A stretch of DNA of 64,000 bases from Pseudomonas sp. KUIN-1 (GCF_009176725.1 NZ_AP020337.1:434001-498000); one strand, 5' to 3'; shown: positions 11,296 to 24,646, counted from the first letter of the stretch. Program-made: numbers and translations. Notes: generated by a model not told the origin, from the letters alone.

Positions 11296-11915
11296 ATATG
11301 TCCGAATGGCTGGAAGGGCTGCGCAAGGTCGATCTGAGCGAACTGGACCTGAACAATCTCGGTTCATGGCCTGCGGCGATCAAGGCCATTGCCGGGGTGC
11401 TGGTCGCGGTCATGATTTTCGCTCTGGGCTATTTCTTCTTTATCCAGGATCTGGAAACCCAGCTGGAAAGCGCGCAGGGCAGCGAGGTGACGCTCAAGGA
11501 GCAGTTCTCCAACAAGGCCTTCCAGGCGGCCAACCTCGAGCCGTACAAGAAGCAGATGGAAGAAATGGAAAACACCTTCGGTGCCCTGCTGCGGCAATTG
11601 CCCAGCGACACCGAAGTGCCTGGGCTGCTTGAGGACATCACCCGCACCGGACTGGGAAGCGGGCTCGAGTTCGAGGAAATCAAGCTGCTGCCCGAGGCGG
11701 CCCAGCAGTTCTACATCGAGCTGCCGATACAGATCACCGTGGTCGGTGGTTATCACGACCTGGCGACCTTCGTCAGCGGCGTCGCCAGCCTGCCGCGCAT
11801 CGTCACGCTGCATGATTTCGAGATCAAGCCGGTCGATCCCAAGGTGCCGACCAAGTTGCGCATGAGCATTCTGGCCAAGACCTACCGCTACAACGATGAA
11901 GGGCTGAAGAAATGA
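11292..11915 (+). CDS. pilO: Type IV pilus assembly protein PilO
   Basis: Partner of PilN in the periplasmic alignment complex; 207 residues. A short cytoplasmic segment, one membrane helix (IAGVLVAVMIFALGYFFFI, about residues 34-52), a coiled coil and a C-terminal ferredoxin-like domain (YIELPIQITVVGGYHDLATF) are visible. ATGA overlaps join it to pilN upstream and pilP downstream. Confidence 0.96.
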   Translation: MNMSEWLEGLRKVDLSELDLNNLGSWPAAIKAIAGVLVAVMIFALGYFFFIQDLETQLESAQGSEVTLKEQFSNKAFQAANLEPYKKQMEEMENTFGALLRQLPSDTEVPGLLEDITRTGLGSGLEFEEIKLLPEAAQQFYIELPIQITVVGGYHDLATFVSGVASLPRIVTLHDFEIKPVDPKVPTKLRMSILAKTYRYNDEGLKK

Positions 11916-12439
11916 GGGCGGCGCGATTGCTGTGCGTCAGTGTGGTTCTGGCAGGGCTGGCCGGTTGCGGTAATGACAATGATTTTGCCGATCTTTCTGA
12001 ATTCATGGATCAGGCCAGAGCCCGCCCGAGTGGCAACATCGAGCCGCTGCCCAAGTTTCGGCCGTATGAGGCGTTCACCTACAACGCCTCCACGCTGCGC
12101 AGTCCCTTTCAGCCGCCGGTCAAGATCGACCTGCTCAACCGCCAGAAGGGGTCACGGCTGGTGGCGCCGGACGAACACCGGGTCAAACAGTTCCTTGAAG
12201 GCTTCAATATCGAGTCGTTCGAGATGGTCGGCACGATGGGCAACGAGTCAGGGACATTTGCCCTGCTGCGCGGTGCCGGAGGTGTTCATCGCGTCAAGGT
12301 GGGCGATTATCTGGGGCGTAACAACGGCCGGGTAGTGTCGATCGGCGACGCGCAGGTTGATGTCATCGAAATTGTTCCTGATGGAGAGGGGGCGTGGCTG
12401 GAAAGGCCGCGCACGATCGCCCTCAAAGAACGCTCATGA
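11912..12439 (+). CDS. pilP: Type IV pilus lipoprotein PilP
   Basis: Inner-membrane lipoprotein linking PilNO to the PilQ secretin; 175 residues. The lipobox LAGC ends at Cys19, which would be lipidated. Residues after it (GNDND) contain Asp at +4, not +2. The C-terminal beta-sandwich (RVKVGDYLGRNNGRVVSIGD) is the PilQ-binding HR domain. It overlaps the likely pilQ start by 4 bp (ATGA). Confidence 0.95.
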   Translation: MRAARLLCVSVVLAGLAGCGNDNDFADLSEFMDQARARPSGNIEPLPKFRPYEAFTYNASTLRSPFQPPVKIDLLNRQKGSRLVAPDEHRVKQFLEGFNIESFEMVGTMGNESGTFALLRGAGGVHRVKVGDYLGRNNGRVVSIGDAQVDVIEIVPDGEGAWLERPRTIALKERS

Positions 12440-14592
12440 AGTGGGCAAGGCCAAGTATGCACAGTAGCGCTCAACGGAAATTGATCATGACCCGGATTCT
12501 CTCGATTATCGGCGTGTCGTTATGCATCGCGATGCTGTCGCCGGTTCTCCAGGCTGCCAACCTCAAGACCCTGGATGTCGCCGCCCTGCCGGGTGACCGC
12601 ATCGAGCTGAAGCTGGCATTCGACGCCCCGGTGCCTGCACCGCGCGGTTACACCACCTCGCAACCGGCGCGCATTGCGCTGGACCTGCCGGGTGTTACCA
12701 GCCAGCTGGCGACCAAAAGTCGTGACCTGGGCACCGGCAATGCGCGCAGTGTGGTCGTGGTACAGGCTCAGGACCGTACCCGGGTGATCATCAACCTGAC
12801 CACGCTTTCGCCGTACAGCTCCCGCGTCGATGGCAACAACCTGTTCGTGGTCATCGGCCAGGGTGCCGGCGCCGCGCAAGCCTCCCAGCCGACTACCGCG
12901 ATGGGCGCGCAACGGGTCGCGGTGCCACCGCCCACACCGGCATCCGCCAAGCCGTTCATCCCCGCTGGCGTCAAGGCCATCAGGAATGTCGACTTTCAGC
13001 GTGGCGAGCTGGGTGAAGGCAATGTGGTCATTGACCTGAGCAACCCCAGCATTGCCCCGGATATTCAGGAGCAGGGCGGCAAGATCCGCGTGGACTTCGC
13101 CAAGACCCAGCTGCCCGAACCGCTGCGCGTCCGCCTGGACGTCAAGGACTTCGCCACGCCGGTGCAGTTCGTCAGTGCTTCGGCGACAGGTGACAAGGCC
13201 AGCATTCTGATCGAGCCGTCGGGCGCCTTCGACTACTCGGCGTTCCAGACCGAAAACAAGCTGACGATCAGCGTGCGCCCATTGACCAACGAGGATCTGG
13301 ACCGCCGCGCTGCCGACAAGCCGGTGTACACCGGTGAAAAGCTGTCGCTGAACTTCCAGGACATCGATGTGCGTTCGGTGCTGCAGCTGATTGCCGACTT
13401 CACCAACCTCAATCTGGTGGCCAGTGATACGGTCCAGGGCGGTATCACCCTGCGTCTGCAGAATGTGCCATGGGATCAGGCGCTGGATCTGGTGCTGAAA
13501 ACCAAGGGCCTGGACAAGCGCAAGGTTGGCAACGTTCTGCTGGTCGCACCGGCTGATGAAATTGCCGCCCGCGAGCGTCAGGAGCTGGAGTCACTCAAAC
13601 AGATCGCCGAGCTGGCGCCCCTGCGCCGCGAACTGCTGCAGGTCAATTACGCCAAGGCAGCCGACATCGCCAAGCTGTTCCAGTCCGTGACCAGCGCCGA
13701 GTCCAAGGCCGACGAGCGCGGCTCGATCACGGTGGACGACCGGACCAACAACATCATTGCCTACCAGACCCAGGAACGACTCGACGAACTGCGTCGTATC
13801 GTGTCGCAACTGGACATCCCGGTACGCCAGGTGATGATCGAGGCGCGCATCGTCGAGGCCAACGTCGATTACAACAAGCAGCTCGGGGTACGCTGGGGCG
13901 GGTCTACCAACACCAGCGGCAGCGGCAAATGGACAACCTACGGGCTGGATAATAACGGCGACGAGGCCGGTAACACTGGCAGCAGTGTGACCTCCAACGT
14001 GCCGTTCGTGGACCTGGGCGCTGCTGATGCGACGACCGGCATAGGCCTGGGCTTCGTGACCAACAACACGCTGCTGGACCTTGAGCTGAGTGCCATGGAG
14101 AAAACCGGTAACGGTGAAATCGTCTCCCAGCCCAAGGTGGTCACTTCCGACAAGGAAACCGCCAAGATCCTCAAGGGCACGGAGATCCCGTACCAGGAAT
14201 CCAGCTCCAGCGGTGCGACCACCGTGAGCTTCAAGGAAGCTTCCCTGTCGCTTGAAGTGACGCCGCAGATCACGCCGGACAACCGCATCATCATGGAAGT
14301 GAAGGTCACCAAGGACGAGCCGGACTATCTGAATGCGGTACTGGGCGTACCGCCCATCAAGAAGAACGAGGTCAACGCCAAGGTGCTGATTTCCGACGGC
14401 GAAACCATCGTCATCGGTGGTGTGTTCTCGAATACGCAAAGTAAAGTTGTCGATAAAGTGCCATTTCTTGGCGATGTACCGTATCTTGGCCGGCTTTTCA
14501 GGCGCGATGTGGTATCCGAGTCCAAATCCGAGCTGTTGGTATTTTTGACTCCGCGTATCATGAACAACCAGGCGATTTCTGTGAGTCGTTGA
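12436..14592 (+). CDS. pilQ: Type IV pilus secretin PilQ
   Basis: Forms the outer-membrane ring through which the pilus passes; 718 residues from the ATG at 12436, which overlaps the pilP stop. A later ATG at 12487 gives 701 residues and a tidier signal peptide ([17 protein letters not shown], cleavage after LQA); the choice is open because neither has a strong ribosome binding site. In order: AMIN domains (about residues 45-320) that bind peptidoglycan, an STN/N0 domain ([17 protein letters not shown]), an N1 domain, and the secretin core ending [17 protein letters not shown]. The length fits the family. Confidence 0.95.
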   Translation: MKWARPSMHSSAQRKLIMTRILSIIGVSLCIAMLSPVLQAANLKTLDVAALPGDRIELKLAFDAPVPAPRGYTTSQPARIALDLPGVTSQLATKSRDLGTGNARSVVVVQAQDRTRVIINLTTLSPYSSRVDGNNLFVVIGQGAGAAQASQPTTAMGAQRVAVPPPTPASAKPFIPAGVKAIRNVDFQRGELGEGNVVIDLSNPSIAPDIQEQGGKIRVDFAKTQLPEPLRVRLDVKDFATPVQFVSASATGDKASILIEPSGAFDYSAFQTENKLTISVRPLTNEDLDRRAADKPVYTGEKLSLNFQDIDVRSVLQLIADFTNLNLVASDTVQGGITLRLQNVPWDQALDLVLKTKGLDKRKVGNVLLVAPADEIAARERQELESLKQIAELAPLRRELLQVNYAKAADIAKLFQSVTSAESKADERGSITVDDRTNNIIAYQTQERLDELRRIVSQLDIPVRQVMIEARIVEANVDYNKQLGVRWGGSTNTSGSGKWTTYGLDNNGDEAGNTGSSVTSNVPFVDLGAADATTGIGLGFVTNNTLLDLELSAMEKTGNGEIVSQPKVVTSDKETAKILKGTEIPYQESSSSGATTVSFKEASLSLEVTPQITPDNRIIMEVKVTKDEPDYLNAVLGVPPIKKNEVNAKVLISDGETIVIGGVFSNTQSKVVDKVPFLGDVPYLGRLFRRDVVSESKSELLVFLTPRIMNNQAISVSR

Positions 14593-14596
14593 TTTT

Positions 14597-15115
14597 GTGC
14601 GAAATTTAATACTTGTGGGGCCGATGGGTGCTGGCAAGAGCACCATCGGCCGTTTGCTTGCCAAAGAATTGCGACTGCCGTTCAAGGATTCCGACAAGGA
14701 AATCGAGCTGCGTACGGGCGCCAATATTCCCTGGATCTTCGACAAAGAAGGCGAACCGGGTTTTCGTGATCGCGAGCAGGCCATGATTGCCGAGCTGTGC
14801 GCCGCCGATGGCGTGGTTCTGGCGACCGGCGGTGGTGCGGTCATGCGCAGCGAAAATCGCCATGCACTGCGCGCCGGCGGGCGCGTGGTTTATCTGCACG
14901 CCTCGATCGAGCAACAGGTGGGGCGCACCGCGCGTGATCGCAATCGGCCTTTGCTGCGTACCGCCGATCCTGCCCGGGTACTGAGCGAGTTGCTGGCCAT
15001 CCGTGACCCGTTTTATCGGGAAATCGCCGATATCGTGATTGAAACCGATGAGCGGCCGCCCCGAATGGTGGTTCTTGAGATACTGGCGCGACTGGCAGAG
15101 CTTCCTCCCCGTTAA
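14597..15115 (+). CDS. aroK: Shikimate kinase
   Basis: Phosphorylates shikimate at O3 in aromatic amino acid synthesis. It has 172 residues, the normal size, and starts at a GTG 4 bp after pilQ. Walker [10 protein letters not shown] (residues 8-16), the shikimate-binding DSD and FRDREQ segments, GGGAV and the lid DRNRPLL are all present. It probably is transcribed with pilMNOPQ and aroB. Confidence 0.96.
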   Translation: MRNLILVGPMGAGKSTIGRLLAKELRLPFKDSDKEIELRTGANIPWIFDKEGEPGFRDREQAMIAELCAADGVVLATGGGAVMRSENRHALRAGGRVVYLHASIEQQVGRTARDRNRPLLRTADPARVLSELLAIRDPFYREIADIVIETDERPPRMVVLEILARLAELPPR

Positions 15116-15229
15116 AGCGCAGGCGAAAATGCGCTATTCTCGACGCCCGGAAAACAGCGACGGTGCATGGCCTTGCGTCATGACCTGCTGAAGCACACAC
15201 CGTCCAATCGGTAATCAATGTGGGGACAC

Positions 15230-16333
15230 ATGCAGACACTTAAGGTCGAGCTTGGTGAGCGTAGCTACCCGATCCATATTGGCGAAGGCCTGCTGGATCA
15301 GCCAGAGCTCCTGACCCCGCATATCGTCGGGCGTCAGGTGGCTATCGTTTCCAACACGACAGTGGCACCGCTGTACCTGGAACGCCTGACGCAAACCCTG
15401 GCCGGTTACAACGTTCTGCCGATTGTTCTGCCCGATGGCGAGGCGTTCAAGAACTGGGAGACCCTGCAGACCATTTTCGATGGCCTGCTGACCGCCCGTC
15501 ATGATCGTCGTACCACGGTCATCGCCCTGGGTGGCGGGGTGATCGGCGACATGGCCGGGTTCGCTGCCGCCTGCTATCAGCGTGGCGTGAACTTCATCCA
15601 GATCCCGACCACGCTGCTGTCTCAGGTGGACTCGTCGGTCGGCGGCAAGACCGGCATCAACCACCCGCTGGGCAAGAACATGGTCGGTGCCTTCTATCAG
15701 CCGAGTGTGGTGCTGATCGATACCGCCTCGCTCAATACTCTGCCCGAGCGCGAGCTGTCCGCCGGGCTGGCGGAAGTCATCAAGTACGGCCTGATCTGCG
15801 ACGAACCCTTTCTGACCTGGCTCGAAGAGCACGTCGATGCACTGCGCGGGCTGGACCAGGCGGCGCTGACCGTGGCCATCGAACGTTCCTGCGCCGCCAA
15901 GGCGCTGGTGGTCGGCGCCGATGAGCGCGAGTCCGGTGTTCGTGCGACATTGAACCTGGGTCACACATTCGGGCACGCCATCGAGACGCATATGGGCTAT
16001 GGTGTCTGGCTGCATGGCGAGGCGGTTGCTGCCGGTACGGTCATGGCGCTGGAAATGTCCTCGCGCCTGGGCTGGATCAGCACGCAGGAGCGGGATCGCG
16101 GCATTCGCCTGTTTCAGCGTGCCGGGCTGCCGGTCGTGCCGCCGCAGGACATGACGCAAGACAATTTCCTCGAACACATGGCGATCGACAAGAAAGTCAT
16201 CGACGGTCGCTTGCGTCTGGTGCTGTTGCGCCGGATGGGTGAAGCGGTTATCACGGACGAATATCCAAAAGAAGTATTACAGGCCACTCTGGTTGCGGAT
16301 TATCGCGCCCTGGTGGATCAGCTCAGAGGTTAA
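15230..16333 (+). CDS. aroB: 3-dehydroquinate synthase
   Basis: Cyclises DAHP to 3-dehydroquinate with NAD and a divalent metal, the second shikimate step. I chose the ATG at 15230 ([18 protein letters not shown]), giving 367 residues, in line with P. aeruginosa AroB and preceded by GGGG. The NAD-binding [11 protein letters not shown], the [10 protein letters not shown] lysine segment and the metal ligands in HTFGHAIE are seen. It lies 114 bp after aroK and 10 bp before the SPOR protein gene. Confidence 0.96.
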   Translation: MQTLKVELGERSYPIHIGEGLLDQPELLTPHIVGRQVAIVSNTTVAPLYLERLTQTLAGYNVLPIVLPDGEAFKNWETLQTIFDGLLTARHDRRTTVIALGGGVIGDMAGFAAACYQRGVNFIQIPTTLLSQVDSSVGGKTGINHPLGKNMVGAFYQPSVVLIDTASLNTLPERELSAGLAEVIKYGLICDEPFLTWLEEHVDALRGLDQAALTVAIERSCAAKALVVGADERESGVRATLNLGHTFGHAIETHMGYGVWLHGEAVAAGTVMALEMSSRLGWISTQERDRGIRLFQRAGLPVVPPQDMTQDNFLEHMAIDKKVIDGRLRLVLLRRMGEAVITDEYPKEVLQATLVADYRALVDQLRG

Positions 16334-16343
16334 CGGAAACCCC

Positions 16344-17972
16344 ATGACTAGTTTGCATGCCGACGAGGCCTTCCTCGGCCATTATCAGTTGAGTCATGAC
16401 CCCTTTGCGGCGCGGGTACCTGGCTTCAAATTCTTTCCTGCCCAACGCAAGCCTGTGCTGGGTCAGCTTCATCATCTGGCGCGCTACAGCCAGTTGCTGC
16501 TGGCGGTCACCGGGCCTCAGGGCAGCGGCAAGACCCTGCTGCGCCAGGCGTTGGTGGCGAGTACCAACAAGCAGTCGGTGCAAAGTGTCGTGATTTCTGC
16601 GCGCGGTGCCGGCGATGCTGCGGGCGTGCTGCAGCAGGTCGCGCAGGCGCTGAGCGTCGCCCAGGCTGAAATGCAGTCGATCCTGTCGCAGGTCGTGCAG
16701 CTCGGGCTGACCGGTCAGGAAGTCTACCTGCTGGTTGACGATGCGGAACAACTTGGCGATTCGGCGCTCGAAGCGTTGCTGGGTCTTGCTGCGGGAACGC
16801 CTGAAGGGCGTCCGCATGTATTCCTGTTCGGAGAGCCATCGCTGCTCGATCGTCTCGATCAGATGTGTGCCGACCTGCAGGGCGATGTCGAAGGCGAACG
16901 CTTTCACGTCATCGAGCTGCAACCCTATACGGAAGAGGAAACCCGGGAGTATCTGGCTCAGCGTCTGGAGGGTGCAGGGCAGGGAATCGCGTTGTTCACC
17001 GCCGACCAGATCACCGATATTCATGAACAGTCCGATGGCTGGCCTGGCGCAATCAACCAGGTAGCCCGCGATTCAATGATCGAGGCGATGATCGCGAGTC
17101 GTTCCGCGGTCAAGCGTCCAAGTGTGGGGTTCAAAATGCCGAAAAAACACGTATTGGCCTTGGGTGCCGTTGTCATAGTGGCCGTGGCAGCAGCCGTGCT
17201 GATCCCGGGTCGCGGCGACAAGACGGGTACACCCGCCAATGCCCCGGCTTCCGCTCAGGCGCAGCTGCCGCTGGGCGAAGGCAAGCCAACTGCTCAACAA
17301 TCGAACAACGGCAGCCCGGCCATCGAATTCGCTGGCAATTCCCAGCCGATGCCGTTGCCGATGAATGGCAACCAACCGGTGATGCGCGGTCCTCTGGCCG
17401 AAGCCGCCGGTTCCAGTGATTCCGACGAAGACGCCGTGCCGACAGGTTCGCCTGCCCAGCCGCCGACCGTGACCACTACTGCGCCTCCAGCCGGTGTTCC
17501 GGCAGGTCAGGCCGCAGCGCAGACGCCTCGTTCGTCCATCCCTGCGCCGACACCTGCACCTGCACCTGCGCCAGCGGCCAAGCCGGCACCTGCGCAGACT
17601 CAGGTTGCTACGGCCAAGCCTGCCCCGGCTCCGGCTGCCAAACCGGCTGAAAAACCGGCAGCGGCCGCCGCCAAACCGGCTGCCGGCGGTAGCTGGTACA
17701 GCAGCCAGGCTCCAAGCCACTACGTGGTGCAGATTCTCGGCACCAGCTCCGAAGCGACGGCCCAGGCCTACGTTGCAGAGCAGGGTGGCGAGTATCGTTA
17801 TTTCAAGAAAACCCTGCAGGGCAAGCCGCTGTACGTTGTGACGTACGGCAACTTTCCTGACCGCGCTGCCGCCCTGGCAGCCATCAAGGTATTGCCAGCC
17901 AAGGTTCAGGCTGGTAAACCTTGGCCTCGTACTGTCGCCAGCGTCCAACAAGAGCTCGGCGCCACTCGTTGA
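16344..17972 (+). CDS. AAA ATPase/SPOR-domain protein (DamX-like)
   Basis: Predicted inner-membrane protein that senses or acts at septal peptidoglycan; 542 residues. In order: an ExeA-like AAA ATPase (Walker A GPQGSGKT, residues 57-64; Walker B LLVDDAE), one membrane helix at about 266-285, a Pro/Ala-rich periplasmic linker at about 295-450, and a C-terminal SPOR domain (from about 452) that binds denuded glycan strands. E. coli DamX has the SPOR domain and occupies the same place after aroKB, but the intact Walker motifs here suggest real ATPase activity. The start follows aroB by 10 bp. Confidence 0.88.
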   Translation: MTSLHADEAFLGHYQLSHDPFAARVPGFKFFPAQRKPVLGQLHHLARYSQLLLAVTGPQGSGKTLLRQALVASTNKQSVQSVVISARGAGDAAGVLQQVAQALSVAQAEMQSILSQVVQLGLTGQEVYLLVDDAEQLGDSALEALLGLAAGTPEGRPHVFLFGEPSLLDRLDQMCADLQGDVEGERFHVIELQPYTEEETREYLAQRLEGAGQGIALFTADQITDIHEQSDGWPGAINQVARDSMIEAMIASRSAVKRPSVGFKMPKKHVLALGAVVIVAVAAAVLIPGRGDKTGTPANAPASAQAQLPLGEGKPTAQQSNNGSPAIEFAGNSQPMPLPMNGNQPVMRGPLAEAAGSSDSDEDAVPTGSPAQPPTVTTTAPPAGVPAGQAAAQTPRSSIPAPTPAPAPAPAAKPAPAQTQVATAKPAPAPAAKPAEKPAAAAAKPAAGGSWYSSQAPSHYVVQILGTSSEATAQAYVAEQGGEYRYFKKTLQGKPLYVVTYGNFPDRAAALAAIKVLPAKVQAGKPWPRTVASVQQELGATR

Positions 17973-18330
17973 AGTCGCAGCGGCCCTACCCGGGCCGTTT
18001 GCCGACCTGCCTGACTTAACCCGCCTGCGCGCGCGGCCTATCGGCCCGCGCCTTGCGGCGTCTGCGTTACAAGCGCCTTACAGTCTCCCGTCGCGTCAGT
18101 CAGATTCATGAAGAAATACTTTGACTAGCACAGCGACCCGTTTTAAAACTTTCATAATTGCGACATTGATTATCAGCCAGTCGTCGTTAAATTTGTGAGC
18201 CCTTGTGTCGCTGTGTACAATGACCTCCGTTTTGCCTGTCCGAAGCTGGCGCACGTTCGGCGTGACAGGCAATTGGTTGAATTAAAAGGAAATTTGCCTC
18301 GCATAGAGGCAGCCTGGTGAGAAAGTGTCT
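17973..18330 (+). promoter_or_regulatory. 358-bp leader/promoter region of gltBD
   Basis: No gene seen. A GC hairpin CGGCCC/GGGCCG at 17981-17997 followed by TTT may end the upstream operon. An AT-rich tract at about 18120-18200 likely holds the gltB promoter. A long interrupted hairpin occupies 18232-18272 (separate entry). GGTGAGA before the ATG is the gltB ribosome binding site. Confidence 0.55.
18232..18272 (+). promoter_or_regulatory. Hairpin in the gltB leader
   Basis: TTGCCTGTC (18232-18240) pairs with GACAGGCAA (18264-18272), and inner CCGAA pairs with TTCGG, with a bulge. It lies about 60 bp before the gltB start, so it could be a leader RNA structure or a factor-binding palindrome. 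There is no U-run, so it is not a normal terminator. Confidence 0.45.
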
Positions 18331-21300
18331 ATGAAAGCAGGTCTGTACCAACCAGATGAATTCAAGGATAACTGCGGCTTCGGCCTGATCGCTCATATGC
18401 AGGGCGAGCCCAGTCATCACCTGTTGCAGACGGCCGTTCAGGCCCTGACCTGCATGACCCACCGTGGCGGTATCAACGCCGACGGCAAGACCGGCGACGG
18501 TTGCGGTCTGTTGATTCAGAAGCCCGATGGCTTCCTGCGTGCGATTGCCAAGCAACACTTCGACGTCGATCTGCCCCGCCAATATGCTGTGGGCATGGTG
18601 TTCCTCAATCAGGACGACGCCAAGGCCGACGCCGCACGCGAAAACATGAACCGTGAAATCCTCGCCGAAGGCCTGGATCTTGTGGGCTGGCGTCAGGTGC
18701 CGATCGATACCAGCGTTCTGGGTCGCCTGGCGCTGGAGCGCCTGCCGAAAATCGAGCAGGTATTCATTGGCGGTGAGGGCCTGAGCGATCAGGAATTCGC
18801 CATCAAACTGTTCAGTGCGCGTCGCCGCTCGTCGGTGTCCAACGCCGCCGATACCGATCACTACATCTGCAGCTTTTCGCACAAGACCATCATTTATAAA
18901 GGCCTGATGATGCCGGCCGACCTCACGGCCTTCTTCCCGGACCTGAGCGACGAGCGTCTGCAGACCGCTATCTGCGTGTTCCACCAGCGCTTTTCCACCA
19001 ATACCCTGCCGAAATGGCCGCTGGCGCAGCCGTTCCGTTTCCTCGCCCACAACGGCGAGATCAACACCATCACCGGCAACCGCAACTGGGCACAGGCGCG
19101 GCGCACCAAGTTCACCAACGATCTGATGGACCTGGACGAGCTGGGCCCGCTGGTCAACCGCGTGGGTTCTGACTCGTCGAGCATGGACAACATGCTCGAA
19201 CTGATGGTCACCGGCGGCATCGACCTGTTCCGTGGCGTGCGCATGATCATTCCGCCTGCGTGGCAGAACGTCGAGACCATGGACCCGGATCTGCGGGCGT
19301 TCTATGAGTACAACTCCATGCACATGGAGCCGTGGGACGGCCCTGCGGGCGTGGTCATGACCGAAGGTCGTCATGCGGTCTGCCTGCTCGACCGCAACGG
19401 CCTGCGCCCGGCGCGCTGGGTCACGACCAGGAACGGCTACATCACCCTGGCGTCGGAAATCGGCGTGTGGGATTACAAACCCGAAGATGTCATCGCCAAG
19501 GGCCGTGTCGGTCCGGGGCAGATCTTTGCCGTGGACACCGAAACCGGTCAGATCCTCGACACCGATGCCATCGACAACCGCCTCAAGTCGCGTCATCCGT
19601 ACAAGCAATGGCTGCGCAAGAATGCCCTGCGCATTCAGGCCACCATGGAAGACAACGACCATGGTTCGGCTTTTTACGACAGCGAGCAGCTCAAGCAGTA
19701 CATGAAGATGTACCAGGTCACGTTCGAAGAGCGTGATCAGGTGCTGCGTCCGCTGGGCGAGCAGGGCCAGGAAGCCGTAGGCTCGATGGGGGATGACACG
19801 CCAATGGCCGTGCTGTCGCGTCGTGTACGCTCGCCTTACGATTACTTCCGTCAGCAATTCGCGCAGGTGACCAACCCGCCGATCGACCCGCTGCGCGAAG
19901 CCATCGTCATGTCGCTGGAAATCTGCCTCGGTGCCGAGCGCAATATTTTCCAGGAGTCGCCGGAGCACGCCTCGCGCGTGATCCTCAGCTCGCCGGTCAT
20001 TTCGCCAGCCAAATGGCGCTCGCTGATGAACCTGGAGCGTCCAGGGTTCGAACGCCATATCATTGACCTGAACTACGATGAAAGCCTGGGCCTTGAAGCC
20101 GCTGTGCGCAACGTTGCCGATCAGGCCGAAGAGGCCGTGCGTGCCGGTCATACGCTGATCGTGCTGAGCGACCGACACATTGCGCCGGGCAAGCTGCCGG
20201 TGCACGCCTCGCTGGCGGTCGGCGCGGTTCACCACCGTCTGACCGAACAGGGTCTGCGCTGCGACAGCAACATCCTGGTCGAAACCGCGACGGCGCGTGA
20301 CCCGCACCATTTCGCCGTGTTGATCGGCTTCGGCGCCTCGGCGGTCTATCCGTTCCTGGCCTACGAAGTGCTGGGCGACCTGATCCGTACCGGCGAAGTG
20401 CTGGGCGATCTGTACGAAGTCTTCAAGAACTACCGCAAAGGCATCACCAAGGGCCTGCTCAAGATCCTCTCGAAGATGGGCATCTCGACCGTTGCGTCCT
20501 ACCGTGGCGCACAGTTGTTCGAAGCCATCGGTCTGTCCGAGGAAGTCTGCGACATGAGCTTCCGCGGCGTGCCGAGCCGCCTGAAGGGCGCGCGCTTCGT
20601 CGACATCGAAGCCGAACAGAAGGCGCTGGCCGCCGAAGCCTGGAGCCCGCGCAAGCCGATCCAGCAAGGCGGCCTGCTCAAGTTCGTGTTTGGTGGCGAA
20701 TACCATGCCTACAACCCGGACGTGGTCAGCACCCTGCAGGCTGCCGTGCAGCAGGGTGACTACAGCAAGTTCAAGGAATATACCTCGCTGGTGGACCAGC
20801 GTCCGGTGTCGATGATTCGTGACCTGCTGCAGGTCAGGACAATCGATCAGCCGCTGAACATCGACGAAATCGAGCCGCTGAGCGAAATCCTCAAGCGCTT
20901 CGACTCGGCCGGTATTTCTCTGGGTGCCTTGTCGCCCGAGGCCCACGAAGCGCTGGCCGAGGCGATGAACCGCCTGGGCGCGCGCTCCAACTCCGGTGAG
21001 GGTGGCGAAGACCCGGCCCGTTACGGCACGGTGCGCAGCTCCAAGATCAAGCAGATTGCGACGGGCCGCTTTGGCGTCACGCCCGAGTATCTGGTCAATG
21101 CCGACGTGCTGCAGATCAAGGTCGCGCAGGGCGCCAAGCCGGGCGAGGGCGGGCAACTGCCGGGCGGCAAGGTCAATGGCCTGATCGCCAAGCTGCGCTA
21201 TGCAGTACCGGGCGTGACGCTGATTTCGCCGCCGCCGCACCACGACATCTATTCCATCGAAGACTTGTCGCAGCTGATTTTTGACCTGAAGCAGGTCAAC

Positions 21301-22776
21301 CCGGCGGCGCTGGTGTCGGTCAAGCTGGTGGCAGAAGCGGGCGTCGGCACCATTGCCGCCGGTGTCGCCAAGGCCTACGCCGACCTGATCACCATTTCCG
21401 GTTACGACGGCGGCACCGGTGCATCGCCGCTGACCTCGATCAAATATGCCGGCGCACCGTGGGAGCTGGGGCTGGCCGAAACCCACCAGACCCTGCGTGG
21501 CAACGACCTGCGCGGCAAGGTTCGGGTACAGACCGACGGTGGTCTGAAAACCGGCCTGGACGTGATCAAGGCTGCCATTCTCGGGGCCGAAAGCTTCGGT
21601 TTCGGCACCGCGCCGATGATCGCGCTGGGCTGCAAATACCTGCGTATCTGCCACCTGAACAACTGCGCCACCGGCGTTGCAACTCAGAACGAAAAGCTGC
21701 GCAAGGACCACTACATCGGCACCGTCGACATGGTGATCAACTTCTTCACCTACGTGGCAGAAGAAACCCGCGAGTGGCTGGCCAGGCTGGGTGTTCGCTC
21801 GCTGGAAGAGCTGATCGGCCGTACCGACCTGCTGGACATCCTGCCGGGCGAAACCGAGAAGCAGCAACATCTGGACCTGACACCATTACTGGGCAGCGAC
21901 CATATTCCGGCCGACAAACCGCAGTTCAGCCAGGTGGATCGCAACCCGCCGTTCGACAAGGGCTTGCTGGCCGAGAAGATGGTGGAGATGGCCAAGCCGG
22001 CCATCGAGTCGCTCAGCGGCGGCGACTACGAACTGGATATCTGCAACTGCGACCGTTCGATCGGCGCGCGCATCTCTGGCGAAATCGCCAGACTGCACGG
22101 CAACCAGGGCATGAACAAGGCACCTGTTACCTTCCGCTTCAAGGGCACTGCCGGTCAGAGCTTCGGCGTGTGGAACGCCGGTGGCCTGAACATGTACCTG
22201 GAAGGCGATGCCAACGACTACGTCGGCAAGGGCATGACCGCTGGCAAGCTGGTGATCGTGCCGCCCAAGGGCAGCCCGTTCAAGACCAACGAAAGCGCGA
22301 TTATCGGTAACACCTGCCTGTACGGCGCAACTGGCGGCAAGCTGTTTGCGGCAGGTACGGCAGGCGAGCGTTTCGCCGTGCGTAACTCCGGTGCTCATAC
22401 TGTGGTTGAAGGCACTGGCGATCATTGCTGCGAATACATGACGGGTGGTTTCGTCTGCGTACTGGGCAAGACCGGCTACAACTTCGGTTCCGGCATGACC
22501 GGCGGTTTCGCCTACGTGCTCGACCTGGACAACACCTTCGTTGACCTCGTCAACCATGAACTGGTCGAGATCCAGCGTATCAGCGGCGAATCGATGGAGG
22601 CATACCGCACTCACCTGCAAAGCGTCCTGAACGAGTACGTCGCGGAAACCGACAGCGAATGGGGCCGCAATATCGCGGAAAACCTGGACGACTACCTGCG
22701 TCGTTTCTGGCTGGTCAAGCCCAAGGCTGCCAACCTGAAATCGCTGCTGTCCAGCACTCGGGCGAATCCGCAGTAA
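18331..22776 (+). CDS. gltB: Glutamate synthase (NADPH) large subunit
   Basis: Makes glutamate from glutamine and 2-oxoglutarate with GltD; 1481 residues from the ATG at 18331. An upstream in-frame GTG at 18325 is less likely, since P. aeruginosa GltB begins MKAGLY. The first 14 residues are a propeptide; Cys15 (N-CGFGLIAH) is the N-terminal nucleophile of the class II amidotransferase domain. The central domain and the FMN domain follow ([20 protein letters not shown]), with the [3Fe-4S] cysteines in [12 protein letters not shown], and the C-terminal beta-helix has repeated GG motifs ([13 protein letters not shown]). Full length. Confidence 0.97.
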   Translation: MKAGLYQPDEFKDNCGFGLIAHMQGEPSHHLLQTAVQALTCMTHRGGINADGKTGDGCGLLIQKPDGFLRAIAKQHFDVDLPRQYAVGMVFLNQDDAKADAARENMNREILAEGLDLVGWRQVPIDTSVLGRLALERLPKIEQVFIGGEGLSDQEFAIKLFSARRRSSVSNAADTDHYICSFSHKTIIYKGLMMPADLTAFFPDLSDERLQTAICVFHQRFSTNTLPKWPLAQPFRFLAHNGEINTITGNRNWAQARRTKFTNDLMDLDELGPLVNRVGSDSSSMDNMLELMVTGGIDLFRGVRMIIPPAWQNVETMDPDLRAFYEYNSMHMEPWDGPAGVVMTEGRHAVCLLDRNGLRPARWVTTRNGYITLASEIGVWDYKPEDVIAKGRVGPGQIFAVDTETGQILDTDAIDNRLKSRHPYKQWLRKNALRIQATMEDNDHGSAFYDSEQLKQYMKMYQVTFEERDQVLRPLGEQGQEAVGSMGDDTPMAVLSRRVRSPYDYFRQQFAQVTNPPIDPLREAIVMSLEICLGAERNIFQESPEHASRVILSSPVISPAKWRSLMNLERPGFERHIIDLNYDESLGLEAAVRNVADQAEEAVRAGHTLIVLSDRHIAPGKLPVHASLAVGAVHHRLTEQGLRCDSNILVETATARDPHHFAVLIGFGASAVYPFLAYEVLGDLIRTGEVLGDLYEVFKNYRKGITKGLLKILSKMGISTVASYRGAQLFEAIGLSEEVCDMSFRGVPSRLKGARFVDIEAEQKALAAEAWSPRKPIQQGGLLKFVFGGEYHAYNPDVVSTLQAAVQQGDYSKFKEYTSLVDQRPVSMIRDLLQVRTIDQPLNIDEIEPLSEILKRFDSAGISLGALSPEAHEALAEAMNRLGARSNSGEGGEDPARYGTVRSSKIKQIATGRFGVTPEYLVNADVLQIKVAQGAKPGEGGQLPGGKVNGLIAKLRYAVPGVTLISPPPHHDIYSIEDLSQLIFDLKQVNPAALVSVKLVAEAGVGTIAAGVAKAYADLITISGYDGGTGASPLTSIKYAGAPWELGLAETHQTLRGNDLRGKVRVQTDGGLKTGLDVIKAAILGAESFGFGTAPMIALGCKYLRICHLNNCATGVATQNEKLRKDHYIGTVDMVINFFTYVAEETREWLARLGVRSLEELIGRTDLLDILPGETEKQQHLDLTPLLGSDHIPADKPQFSQVDRNPPFDKGLLAEKMVEMAKPAIESLSGGDYELDICNCDRSIGARISGEIARLHGNQGMNKAPVTFRFKGTAGQSFGVWNAGGLNMYLEGDANDYVGKGMTAGKLVIVPPKGSPFKTNESAIIGNTCLYGATGGKLFAAGTAGERFAVRNSGAHTVVEGTGDHCCEYMTGGFVCVLGKTGYNFGSGMTGGFAYVLDLDNTFVDLVNHELVEIQRISGESMEAYRTHLQSVLNEYVAETDSEWGRNIAENLDDYLRRFWLVKPKAANLKSLLSSTRANPQ

Positions 22777-24313
<1,537 letters not shown>

Positions 24314-24646
24314 GCCTTGTGTTGCCGGGGTGTGTCGTTGCTGACGCGCACCCCGATAACAAGCGTCTACCCTTCATAGGCACTGTGCCAATGTCTCTGA
24401 CATCCCGCCTGGCACTTCTTCCCTGAACTCGGTGCAACTCGCTCGGCAGGGCGGGTTTGAGATCTTTTGAAATAACTCCGATTCTCCGATCACGACCTGT
24501 CCGTAAGGGGCGTGATATTCGATTGTTAACGCTTGTTTCCGCCCCCGGTCACTGCCCCTGGAAAGCATTAGGCTCTTGCGCTTTCATCGGGAGGTCAATT
24601 GCCACACAGGCACTCCCGCCCTCCATGTCGCTATAAGGAAATAGCC
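24314..24646. other. 333-bp gap between gltD and the toxin-like gene
   Basis: A 7-bp hairpin CGGGGTG/CACCCCG at 24326-24355 follows gltD by 12 bp; it lacks a U-run and may be a weak or factor-dependent terminator. The rest is of mixed composition and must hold the promoter of the next gene. I found no clear -35/-10 pair and no small gene that I can support. Confidence 0.5.

Noticed and set aside
18187..21870. A very long open frame (over 1200 codons) antisense to gltB
   Set aside because: It is a shadow of gltB caused by high GC at third positions; its translation is low-complexity with many His, Gln and Arg and has no known domain. The same holds for long antisense frames over priA (1889-3787), ponA (7206-8828), maeB (5153-6484) and mdcA (57286-58644).
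24599..24646. TTG at 24599 as start of the toxin-like protein
   Set aside because: The GGGAGG site is only 4 bp away and TTG is rare; the GTG at 24647 has AAGGA at proper distance. The call is not certain.
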